Source: UBA4971 sp029551185 (GTDB taxonomy: Bacteria; Bacillota; SHA-98; UBA4971). Taken from it: a DNA stretch of 26,573 nt. Positions 14,853 to 21,607 of this stretch are shown piece after piece. Under the pieces are notes generated by a model. It was given only the letters and a program-made list of their open reading frames with translations. It had not been told where the DNA came from and searched no databases. Location of the stretch: NCBI GenBank assembly GCA_035593725.1, contig DAOSZN010000028.1, forward strand, positions 1-26,573, written 5' to 3'. Numbering within the stretch: position 1 is the stretch's first letter; each line of letters opens with the position of its first letter. Made by a program: the position numbers and the translations under genes.

Positions 14853-15488
14853 GTGAACTTGAATATGTTGAGAATACTTGTGACAGGTTTTGAACCATTT
14901 GGCGGTGCCACTGTCAATCCTGCCTCTTTGGCAGTACAGAAACTCAAAACAACAGTGCGAGGCGAAGTTCAAATAGTAACTCGGGAAATACCCACGGTAT
15001 TTGGCAAGTCCGCAAAGGCCGTGCACGATGCAATCTTGGAGCTTTCGCCTCAGGCGGTCATAAGCGTAGGACAGGCAGGAGGAACTCCCGGCATTCGCGT
15101 GGAAAGGGTAGCTCTCAATCTTGACGATGCAAGGATTCCCGACAATGAAGGAAATTGTCCTGTTGATTCTCCAATCGATCCTGTCGGGCCTGTCGCATAT
15201 TGGGCTACAATACCCGTCCGTGAAGTGGTGGACGCAATTGCAAAACAGGGTATTCCCGCATTCATCTCATACAACGCCGGTACCTTCGTCTGCAACCATG
15301 TATTCTACTCAACCTGCAATTTTGCTGCTAAGCAGGACATACCTGTTAAGGTTGGATTCATCCATGTTCCCTACCTTCCTTGCCAAGCAGTGGGGAAGGG
15401 TGAAACTCCGAGCATGTCATTAGAGTGCATAGTCACTGCATTGGAAGCAGCTGTTGAAGTCGTTGCCGAGTCAATCGTAAGTGACTGA
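14853..15488 (+). CDS. pcp: Pyroglutamyl-peptidase I
   Basis: Pcp is a cytoplasmic cysteine peptidase (family C15) that removes N-terminal pyroglutamate from peptides. The 211-residue length is typical. V-T-G-F-E-P-F-G-G (10-18) is the family N-terminal motif. The catalytic triad is visible as E84 in R-V-E-R-V-A-L-N, C147 in N-A-G-T-F-V-C-N and H171 in G-F-I-H-V-P-Y-L-P. The GTG at 14853 follows AAGGAAAA; TTG 14859 or ATG 14865 are alternatives that would remove only a few residues. It lies between the HAD gene and a PepT-like peptidase gene, so it probably contributes to intracellular peptide breakdown. Confidence 0.95.
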   Translation: MNLNMLRILVTGFEPFGGATVNPASLAVQKLKTTVRGEVQIVTREIPTVFGKSAKAVHDAILELSPQAVISVGQAGGTPGIRVERVALNLDDARIPDNEGNCPVDSPIDPVGPVAYWATIPVREVVDAIAKQGIPAFISYNAGTFVCNHVFYSTCNFAAKQDIPVKVGFIHVPYLPCQAVGKGETPSMSLECIVTALEAAVEVVAESIVSD

Positions 15489-15550
15489 TTGACGTCCCAT
15501 AGGGATGTTGCATGCGTTTGAATTGGCGGCATAAGATGGCCTGCATTACG

Positions 15551-15580
15551 TTGATTTCATGTCTATTGATTTCATGTCTA
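15551..15580. repeat. Perfect 15-bp tandem repeat upstream of the PepT-like gene
   Basis: TTGATTTCATGTCTA occurs twice without a gap (15551-15565 and 15566-15580), about 70 bp before the first peptidase gene. It could be a replication-slippage duplication or a pair of regulator binding sites on the same DNA face region. A separate inverted repeat AGTCT/AGACT lies at 15616-15632. Confidence 0.8.
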
Positions 15581-15648
15581 ATAAGGAAGAGGAATAGCGC
15601 TTTCGTGTCAGAATAAGTCTCAGGAGAAGACTATTAAGTAAAGAGCAG

Positions 15649-16746
15649 GTGAGAAGGTTGGAGAGAGCACTTGTTGATGAATTCATTGAATTGGTGAGTA
15701 TTGATGCAGAGTCAGGTTGTGAGGCTGAAATAGCGGCTCGTGTCATGAGCAAGCTCCGCGACATAGGCCTCGATGTGGAAATGGACGATGCAGGCGCGAA
15801 GTTTGGCGGGAATGCGGGTAACGTGATTGCGAGAGCAGGCGAGGGGGATCCGATTATTCTATGCGCTCATCTTGACAGGGTGAAGCCTGGTAAAGGAATA
15901 AAGCCTGTTGTGGACAACGGGATCATCAGATCGTCAGGAGACACTGTATTAGCTGCAGACGATATTTCCGGGGTTGTCGCTATTCTGGCAGGTTTGAGGG
16001 AAGCCAAGAAGCATAGGCCTCTGCCTGCTGTGGAGGTTATATTTACCGTAAGCGAAGAGACCCGTCTCCAAGGCTCAAAGCATTTGGATTATACACGCCT
16101 TCACAGTAAGATGGCGTACATATTTGATGCTTCCAGTCCGGTAGGCACTGTCGTGACTTCCAGCCCTACCCACGTTGGGTTTGACGTCAATGTTGTCGGC
16201 CAGGCGGCCCATGCAGCTGTGAATCCCGAAGACGGGGTGAGCGCCATCCGGGCGGCAGCCTTCGCCATTAGTAAGCTCCCTTTCGGCTGGGTTGATGATC
16301 ATACAACTACCAATGTGGGAGTGCTGAATGGAGGAGCGGCTACAAACATCGTGTGCGACAGCGTCAGGTTCAAAGGTGAAATCAGGAGCCTTATTGCAAG
16401 CAGGGCATCCGAACTCGCAAATGAGTTTACGGGTACTATCATCTCCGAGGCGAAGGCACATGGCACGGAGGCTGAAGTCATAACTGCCGTTGACTATAGC
16501 GGTTATAGCATTGACCGGAATGCTCCGGTAGTAGCGCGGGTTGTTGAGGCGCTTCGGAGAATTGGCATAACTGCGACGTTTGAGTCCACCATGGGCGGCA
16601 GTGACGGCAACATCTTTAACGCTAACGGCATATCCAGCATTGTGCTGGGTACAGGATGTCAGCTGGTGCACTCGACTCGTGAGTTCCTCCCGGTACCGGA
16701 GCTTGTGGCGTCTGCCAGGCTCGTTGAATCTCTGCTTGCCGTTTGA
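15649..16746 (+). CDS. M20 family peptidase, tripeptidase T-like (copy 1)
   Basis: This 365-residue zinc aminopeptidase-like protein is similar to PepT, which removes N-terminal residues from tripeptides in the cytoplasm. M20 residues are H74-L-D76 in C-A-H-L-D-R, D104 or D105 in A-A-D-D, the catalytic glutamate pair E136-E137, D160 in I-F-D-A and H341 in V-H-S-T-R-E. The lid or dimerisation insertion is around residues 175-290. The GTG at 15649 gives the longest form, but TTG at 15658 has the better-spaced AGGTGA and may be the true start. It is clearly paralogous to the protein at 24052-25191: many blocks such as N-P-E-D-G-V-S-A-I and L-P/I-P-F-G-W-V-D-D are shared. Dipeptidase or carboxypeptidase activity is an alternative. 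A nitroreductase-like gene follows 50 bp downstream. Confidence 0.88.
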   Translation: MRRLERALVDEFIELVSIDAESGCEAEIAARVMSKLRDIGLDVEMDDAGAKFGGNAGNVIARAGEGDPIILCAHLDRVKPGKGIKPVVDNGIIRSSGDTVLAADDISGVVAILAGLREAKKHRPLPAVEVIFTVSEETRLQGSKHLDYTRLHSKMAYIFDASSPVGTVVTSSPTHVGFDVNVVGQAAHAAVNPEDGVSAIRAAAFAISKLPFGWVDDHTTTNVGVLNGGAATNIVCDSVRFKGEIRSLIASRASELANEFTGTIISEAKAHGTEAEVITAVDYSGYSIDRNAPVVARVVEALRRIGITATFESTMGGSDGNIFNANGISSIVLGTGCQLVHSTREFLPVPELVASARLVESLLAV

Positions 16747-16796
16747 CGTCAGTCAGGCCGGTGCCGTGACTTGGCTGACAGGAAGGAGATGACGCC

Positions 16797-17627
16797 ATGA
16801 TTCGGGAAGACCTTGCAAGCCGTTGGTACAACGCGATTTTTTCCCGTCATTCCGTAAGAGCATATGACGGAAGCTCTGTTCCTTCAGGCATGCAAGATGA
16901 GATTGGGCAGCTCCTGGATGGATTCTCACCTATGTGCAAAGGCGCCAGAGCTGTACTACTTGAAGGAGGCAGCTCAGAGATTCTCGCAGGCTTCATGGGT
17001 GTGTTTGGCAAAATAAGCGGGGCTGATCTGGTATTGGCGCTAATAGGCGATGCATCCTATCCCAACCACGAAGTGGCTGTGGGCTTTCTAGGAGAAGGGA
17101 TTATTCTTCATGCGACGTCATTAGGCCTGGGAACGTGCTGGGTAAGCGGGACATACAGCCGAAAAGCGGTGGAGGCCCGGATCGAGTTAGGAGAATCTGA
17201 GAAGGTGATGGCAGTATCGCCTATAGGATTCGCAGAGAAGCCTGGGAACGAGATGGAGGAAAACTCTATGAAAGCGCCGGGAGGCCTGCACAAGAGGAAA
17301 CCCCTTGAGTCGCTGATTCGAGGACTTCCTATGAAAGACTGGCCGCCCGGTTTCCGGAATATCCTGGAAGCAGCGCGCCTCGCGCCATCAGCAGTCAACA
17401 GACAACCTTGGCGATTTACCGTCAAGTCGGATCGAATACTTGTATCTGCTGCCAGATTCGAGTTGCTTCCGATGGCTGCAAGGAAACTCGACTGCGGTAT
17501 AGCCATGCTTCATCTTGAAGCTGCGTCCGGCGCGAGCGGTATTCACGGTGAGTGGAGCCTTCTTGACACCCCCCCTGGGGTAGCTGAATACATCATTCGG
17601 CACCGCCTGCGTCGGAGAGACTCGTGA
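16797..17627 (+). CDS. Nitroreductase-like flavoprotein (TM1586-type)
   Basis: This 276-residue protein carries nitroreductase motifs in an unusual split order. The FMN phosphate-binding motif S-R-H-S-V-R-A-Y (16-23) is near the N-terminus, while L-E-A-A-R-L-A-P-S-A-V-N-R-Q-P-W-R-F, normally some 25-30 residues after it, appears some 170 residues later. This pattern fits the TM1586-type putative nitroreductase family, in which two related half-domains are fused. G-L-G-T-C-W-V-S-G-T-Y (about 113-123) is the middle conserved block. It should be an FMN-dependent NAD(P)H oxidoreductase; the substrate is unknown. The ATG lies behind GGAAGGAGAT, and the gene is probably co-transcribed with the peptidase gene upstream. 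It ends 24 bp from the convergent activator gene. Confidence 0.8.
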   Translation: MIREDLASRWYNAIFSRHSVRAYDGSSVPSGMQDEIGQLLDGFSPMCKGARAVLLEGGSSEILAGFMGVFGKISGADLVLALIGDASYPNHEVAVGFLGEGIILHATSLGLGTCWVSGTYSRKAVEARIELGESEKVMAVSPIGFAEKPGNEMEENSMKAPGGLHKRKPLESLIRGLPMKDWPPGFRNILEAARLAPSAVNRQPWRFTVKSDRILVSAARFELLPMAARKLDCGIAMLHLEAASGASGIHGEWSLLDTPPGVAEYIIRHRLRRRDS

Positions 17628-17633
17628 GTTCCT

Positions 17634-17662
17634 CTTGCACCGAATCGAGGATCAGGTGCAAG
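17634..17662. terminator. Inverted repeat between convergent genes
   Basis: CTTGCACC (17634-17641) and GGTGCAAG (17655-17662) form an 8-bp stem with a 13-base loop that overlaps the last codons of the activator gene. No T-run follows on either strand, so its role as a shared terminator is weakly supported. Confidence 0.3.
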
Positions 17663-19502
17663 TGGTAGGGGTGTCCAATCCGTACTTTTTGATCTTCCGA
17701 TATATAGTCGCTCGACTCATTCCCAGTTGCTCTGCAAGTATGTCCTTGGCCTTAGGGACATTTTCCAGACGACGCAAACCGTCTTCTATGAGCTTCTTTT
17801 CCCAGCTCTCAACTGAAGTCACCTTCGGCGCTACGTCGGGCATGATTGTCTTATCCGGCGCAGATGCTTCCTTGAATCTGGCAGGAAGATGTTGGGGCCT
17901 GATGATTTCATCGATACATGTATGCAGCACGTACTGAGCTGTATTTTGGAGTTCTCGTACATTGCCCGGCCACTCATAATGCAGGAGAATTTGAGTGGCT
18001 TCCTGCGATAAATTCGGTGCCACACAATCCATAGCAGCACTGTATTTATGAAGAAAGTAACTGAACAGAGGTATTATGTCCTCCTTGCGCTCCCTGAGCG
18101 GAGGTATCCATATGGGAATCACATTTAGTCTGAAATAGAGATCTTCCCGGAATTCGCCGTCTTCCACCATTCTTTCCAGGTTTTTGTTAGTGGCTGATAC
18201 TATGCGTACGTCAGTCTTCATAGAGTGGGTTCCTCCGACGCGCTGTATCTCCCCTGAATCCAGTGCCCTCAAGAGTTTGGCCTGGAGTCTCAAAGAGCAG
18301 TCACCTATCTCATCCAGGAAGAGGGTTCCTTCATTTGCCACCTCGAACTTGCCGGGCTTGCCTCCGCGCCTTGCACCGGTAAACGCTCCGTCTTCATAGC
18401 CGAACAACTCTGATTCGAGGAGTTCCTCCGGAACCGCAGCGCAGTTTACAGCCACGAAAGGCCCATGACTCCGTGGACTGTGGTAGTGAATAGCCCTGGC
18501 GAAGAGCTCCTTTCCGGTTCCACTTTCGCCACGCAGAAGTGCAGAGGAAGAGCTCATAGCTGTCCTTAAAGCCATCTGCTTGGCTTTGCGGATAGCCGGT
18601 GAATCACCCAGGATATCTTCAATAGCGCGAGTAGGCTGTCCGTCAGTCATTTGGTAAGCTACTTTTGTCACGTCTTCGATGCTCCTGACCAGTGCAACCG
18701 CTCCGATAATCTGGCCCTCGCTCACCAGGGGCGAAGCTGTGCTCATGAGCCGCACTGCTTTTCCCTGGCCGCGAAGTAACATTTCCAAGTGCTTATATTG
18801 CGTACCTGTTGCTGCAATCTGAAATATGGGGGCTGACGGGAAAACGCGCTTAATATTCTTGCCTACTATATCTGCATCTTCCAGCTTGAGGGTTTTGACG
18901 GCAGCGTTGTTACAGCATACAATATTTCCTGTCTCGTCGATTGCAATAATTCCCTCTCCAACAGACTCAACTATTCCCTGAAGCTGGTTGTGTGTCTTTC
19001 TTAACTCTTCTTTGGCAATGTCAGATTGAGCCGCCTTTTCCACAAGCCTTGCCATCTGGTGTAAGAAATCCATGTATTCGTTGCCGTGTTGTTGTATTCT
19101 GTGTCTTTGCTCATCTGTAAATCCCACGAGCGCAATGACTCCAAGGGAAGTATCACCCACACTCAAGGGGTAACACATATGGCATGTCTCGATACACCCT
19201 GCTTTTCCGGCGCAACCGTCACAGACAGGATCATTATTTCTATCAGTGACCATATACGGGCGTTTTTTGCGAGTTGCTTCGGCAAATGAACACGAAGCAG
19301 GTAACTCCTGGCCTATCAGGGACTTGTATCTGCCTGTCCCGGCTACTCTCACAAGCTGATGGTTTGCCACTGTGACATCGAAGCGAAGCACAGTGGAGAC
19401 TGCATTTGCAATTTGCTGCAAGAATTCGTTGAATGAGTCATCTATGCACATAAGTGTAGAAGTCATCTCCCTATACTTTTCGCTATTCCTATCATAGGTC
19501 AT
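17652..19502 (-). CDS. Sigma-54 dependent activator with Cys-rich sensor and PAS domain
   Basis: This 616-residue enhancer-binding protein drives sigma-54 RNA polymerase. The N-terminal sensor (about 1-155) looks GAF-like and contains a cysteine cluster, C94-x2-C97-x5-C103-x3-C107-x2-C110, suitable for an Fe-S cluster or zinc. A PAS domain follows at about 172-285. The AAA+ module has Walker A G-E-S-G-T-G-K-E (325-332), the sigma-54 contact loop G-A-F-T-G-A (372-377), Walker B L-F-L-D-E-I-G (394-400) and R-E-D-L-Y-F-R-L-N (452-460). The C-terminal Fis-type helix-turn-helix is at about 570-610 (A-E-Q-L-G-M-S-R-A-T-I-Y-R-K-I). There is no receiver domain, so a ligand or redox signal is expected. 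The start is unsure because upstream binding sites are weak; M13 or M18 are alternatives. It is divergent from the TRAP operon, whose promoter has a -24/-12 element and repeated upstream sites. Confidence 0.94.
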   Translation of the reverse strand: MTYDRNSEKYREMTSTLMCIDDSFNEFLQQIANAVSTVLRFDVTVANHQLVRVAGTGRYKSLIGQELPASCSFAEATRKKRPYMVTDRNNDPVCDGCAGKAGCIETCHMCYPLSVGDTSLGVIALVGFTDEQRHRIQQHGNEYMDFLHQMARLVEKAAQSDIAKEELRKTHNQLQGIVESVGEGIIAIDETGNIVCCNNAAVKTLKLEDADIVGKNIKRVFPSAPIFQIAATGTQYKHLEMLLRGQGKAVRLMSTASPLVSEGQIIGAVALVRSIEDVTKVAYQMTDGQPTRAIEDILGDSPAIRKAKQMALRTAMSSSSALLRGESGTGKELFARAIHYHSPRSHGPFVAVNCAAVPEELLESELFGYEDGAFTGARRGGKPGKFEVANEGTLFLDEIGDCSLRLQAKLLRALDSGEIQRVGGTHSMKTDVRIVSATNKNLERMVEDGEFREDLYFRLNVIPIWIPPLRERKEDIIPLFSYFLHKYSAAMDCVAPNLSQEATQILLHYEWPGNVRELQNTAQYVLHTCIDEIIRPQHLPARFKEASAPDKTIMPDVAPKVTSVESWEKKLIEDGLRRLENVPKAKDILAEQLGMSRATIYRKIKKYGLDTPTTCT

Positions 19503-19560
19503 AGGCTCTCATGTTTGTCATATCAAATGATACCCCGTCTTACTGCTTTGAAGAGTCGCA

Positions 19561-19575
19561 GTCTCATAATGCGAC
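19561..19575 (+). promoter_or_regulatory. Upstream activator element, copy 1
   Basis: GTCTCATAATGCGAC is the first of three copies of a motif approximating GTCTC-N3-ATG. It lies about 130 bp upstream of the -24/-12 promoter and about 60 bp upstream of the activator gene. It is a probable binding half or full site for the Fis-type domain of that activator. Confidence 0.5.
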
Positions 19576-19585
19576 TATCATTTGA

Positions 19586-19600
19586 GTCTCAATATGAGAT
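19586..19600 (+). promoter_or_regulatory. Upstream activator element, copy 2
   Basis: GTCTCAATATGAGAT is the best copy and contains a TCTCA/TGAGA inverted repeat with three central bases. It starts 25 bp after copy 1, near two and a half helical turns. Confidence 0.55.
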
Positions 19601-19617
19601 TAATAATGAGCTTATAC

Positions 19618-19631
19618 GGTCATAACGAGAC
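19618..19631 (-). promoter_or_regulatory. Upstream activator element, copy 3 (inverted)
   Basis: On the minus strand this reads GTCTCGTTATGACC, matching the GTCTC-N3-ATG pattern of copies 1 and 2. It lies about 70 bp before the -24 element, a usual distance for enhancer-bound sigma-54 activators. Confidence 0.5.
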
Positions 19632-19698
19632 CTTATGATTTTAACCTAATCAGCCGGGCGACGCCGGTTACTAAGGCTATAAGCACCTTTTGGATGAC

Positions 19699-19715
19699 TT
19701 GGCATGAGTCTTGCG
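19699..19715 (+). promoter_or_regulatory. Sigma-54 (-24/-12) promoter of the TRAP operon
   Basis: TTGGCATGAGTCTTGCG matches the consensus TTGGCAC-G-N4-TTGC in all key bases except one C-to-T. The invariant GG (19701-19702) and GC (19713-19714) are exactly 12 bp apart, as required. The transcript should start near 19726, leaving a leader of about 213 bases before dctP. The divergent sigma-54 activator and the repeated upstream elements strongly support the call. Confidence 0.85.
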
Positions 19716-19726
19716 AGTAATACAGT

Positions 19727-19938
19727 TTACAGGTGCTTTCTGTACACTACGAGACCGCTCATCTAAACTAGATGATAGCTTAAATGCCTGTCATTGTCTA
19801 TTCCAGCAGGCATGTCAGCAGGTATGAAAGAGGGTGATGCAGCCACATATTCCCTACAATGCAGTAGATCCTTTTTTTGGCTACGGTTATGGTCCGCAAT
19901 CCTGAAATATGCTTTGTAGACACTAAGGAGGTTACACC
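19727..19938 (+). other. Long 5' leader of the TRAP operon
   Basis: The predicted untranslated leader contains two simple hairpins, CATCTA/TAGATG (19760-19765 with 19769-19774) and ATGCCTG/CAGGCAT (19784-19790 with 19807-19813). A seven-base T-run at 19871-19877 is preceded only by a weak CTAC/GTAG stem. It ends with AAGGAGGT (19925-19932), the ribosome binding site of dctP. No known riboswitch class is recognised and no gene is seen. Confidence 0.4.
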
Positions 19939-20979
19939 GTGAGATCAGTAATTAGGAGAATTGCAATAGTCGGTTTATGTATTGCGTTGTGCACAGTCTT
20001 TTCGTCAGTTTCGTATGCAGCTCGTCCGACAATTATTAAGGTTGCTCATGACCTGTCCCCTGACCCATACGATCCAACCCACGGATTTGCCACGGTTTTC
20101 AAGAATTACGTTGAAAGCAGAACAGACGGCAAGTACGTTGTAGAAATATACCCATCAAGCGTTTTGGGTAAAGAGCGTGAGCGTCTGGAACTCACCAGGG
20201 CAGGAGCAATTCATGTCGATCTGGCGTCAGTAGGCGGTCTCAGTCAGCTTTACCAACCGGCGATCCTTCTCAATACACCATTCATGTACAAGAGTGACAA
20301 AATTGTCTCTGCCGTACTCAAGAGCGACTTCGTCGACTGGATGTTTGAGGATATGAAAAAGAAGACAGGACTTCGTTCCATATGCGTGTATGAAATGGGC
20401 GGACTGTCATGTATTACAAATAGCCTTAGGCCTATCCGTAAGCCTGCTGACATGAAAGGCATCAAGTTCCGAGCTATGGACGATAGCCAGGTCGCAATGT
20501 TCAAGGCGCTGGGTGCAAACGCGGTTCCTATGGCATGGAGCGAGACATATACAGGACTTCAGACCGGTGTTGTACAGGGACAGGTTAATCCCATTTCAGC
20601 CATTATCAGCGTGAAACTGTATGAGGTTCAGAAGTATATCACACTTAGCCGTACCCTTTTGGGCAGCCACTGGGTTGTAGTCAATGATAAGTGGTATAGC
20701 AGTCTTCCTGCGGACGTAAGGAAAATAGTTGACGACGGATTCTATTATGCAAGAGAAGCTGCAGCAGGCCTTACGCAGCTTGTCCAGGCACAAGGCCTTG
20801 AGACCCTCAAGAAAAACGGAATGGAGATTACCGCGTTGTCAGACGCCGAGTGGGAAGAGTTCGCGAAGCTCGGTTGCCCGGCAGTGCTTGAGTGGGCGAA
20901 GATGAAGATGGATCCTGCCATTGTTGACCGGTTTGTAAACACGGTGCAGAAGGTGGAGAAACAAGTCGAGGGTAAGTAG
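19939..20979 (+). CDS. dctP: TRAP transporter substrate-binding protein
   Basis: This 346-residue DctP-family protein captures a small carboxylate-containing solute outside the membrane for the DctQM permease. Residues 1-27 form a signal peptide (basic start, hydrophobic core, S-Y-A before A28). K-G-I-K-F-R-A-M (173-180) contains the conserved arginine (R178) that in known members forms a salt bridge with the substrate carboxylate. Y-T-G-L-Q-T-G-V-V-Q-G-Q-V-N-P (204-218) is the family signature. The start is GTG behind AAGGAGGT. It is the first gene of the sigma-54 operon. The ligand must be inferred from context: the downstream genes point to an acidic dipeptide, N-acyl amino acid or cysteine derivative rather than a C4-dicarboxylate. 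Confidence 0.95.
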   Translation: MRSVIRRIAIVGLCIALCTVFSSVSYAARPTIIKVAHDLSPDPYDPTHGFATVFKNYVESRTDGKYVVEIYPSSVLGKERERLELTRAGAIHVDLASVGGLSQLYQPAILLNTPFMYKSDKIVSAVLKSDFVDWMFEDMKKKTGLRSICVYEMGGLSCITNSLRPIRKPADMKGIKFRAMDDSQVAMFKALGANAVPMAWSETYTGLQTGVVQGQVNPISAIISVKLYEVQKYITLSRTLLGSHWVVVNDKWYSSLPADVRKIVDDGFYYAREAAAGLTQLVQAQGLETLKKNGMEITALSDAEWEEFAKLGCPAVLEWAKMKMDPAIVDRFVNTVQKVEKQVEGK

Positions 20980-21045
20980 CCCACAAATTGGAGCATTACA
21001 CCTACACATAAGTTGTATGTCGCCTGACTGCATATGACAAAAGAG

Positions 21046-21091
21046 GAGGGCCTGGCCTCTGACATTTGAAGAGGTGTCAGGTCAGGCCCTC
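21046..21091 (+). repeat. Intercistronic stem-loop between dctP and dctQ
   Basis: GAGGGCCTG (21046-21054) pairs with CAGGCCCTC (21083-21091), and the stem continues inward through a G-T wobble, CCT/AGG and GACA/TGTC around a 2-base bulge. There is no T-run. It is placed like the hairpin in the ABC operon and could keep binding-protein message in excess of permease message. Confidence 0.7.
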
Positions 21092-21106
21092 TAAAGAAAG
21101 GCTGAA

Positions 21107-21607
21107 GTGAGTACGATGGGTAACAAGAAAACAGGATCAAACGGAAGCGTGCTTTTAGTCGTTGAAGAAGTAATTGTCAATGCATGTGCATTCATGCTGG
21201 CTGCAATGACAATTATTACTCTTATAGCTGTTTTCTACAGGTACGTGCTTGGTAACGCGCTTTCGTGGACTGAAGAGCTTACGCGTTATCTGATGATTTT
21301 TGTTGGTCTGTTCGGCACGGCTGTTGCATTGAGACGAGACGAGCATGTCGGCTTCACAATGATTGTGGAGAAGCTTCCTCATTCGTTACAAAAAGCAGCC
21401 AACATCATAAGTTACGTAGGTATCGGCATATTCTGCTGGATCATGGTCTACAACGGGTTTAAGTGGGCATCGTGGACCGGAACCACAGCGGAAATCCTGC
21501 CGATTCCTATGTGGATCCCATGCTCAATGGTGCCGATAAGCGGCTTGGCGATGCTTGTTGTAATCGCGAGCAAAATCTGGAATGAGCTGAGGGGTGAAAA
21601 GAAGTGA
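21107..21607 (+). CDS. dctQ: TRAP transporter small permease subunit
   Basis: This 166-residue membrane protein has four helices (about residues 23-45, 60-78, 98-118 and 132-155). F-Y-R-Y-V-L-G-N-A-L-S-W-T-E-E-L-T-R-Y-L (43-62) is the diagnostic DctQ block. It forms a complex with DctM and stabilises the transporter. The start is GTG five bases after AAAGG; an ATG three codons later is less well placed. The stop overlaps the dctM start by four bases (GTGA), indicating translational coupling. Confidence 0.93.
   Translation: MSTMGNKKTGSNGSVLLVVEEVIVNACAFMLAAMTIITLIAVFYRYVLGNALSWTEELTRYLMIFVGLFGTAVALRRDEHVGFTMIVEKLPHSLQKAANIISYVGIGIFCWIMVYNGFKWASWTGTTAEILPIPMWIPCSMVPISGLAMLVVIASKIWNELRGEKK

Noticed and set aside
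15481..15660. A second sigma-54 promoter before the first PepT-like gene
   Set aside because: TTGC and TGGC words occur, but none has the required GG-to-GC spacing of 12 bp.
16075..16671. A 198-codon open frame on the minus strand inside the first PepT-like gene
   Set aside because: It lies wholly antisense to a well-conserved peptidase gene, and a similar antisense frame appears at 24541-24810 in the paralogue, which is expected from shared codons. It has no recognised motif or ribosome binding site.
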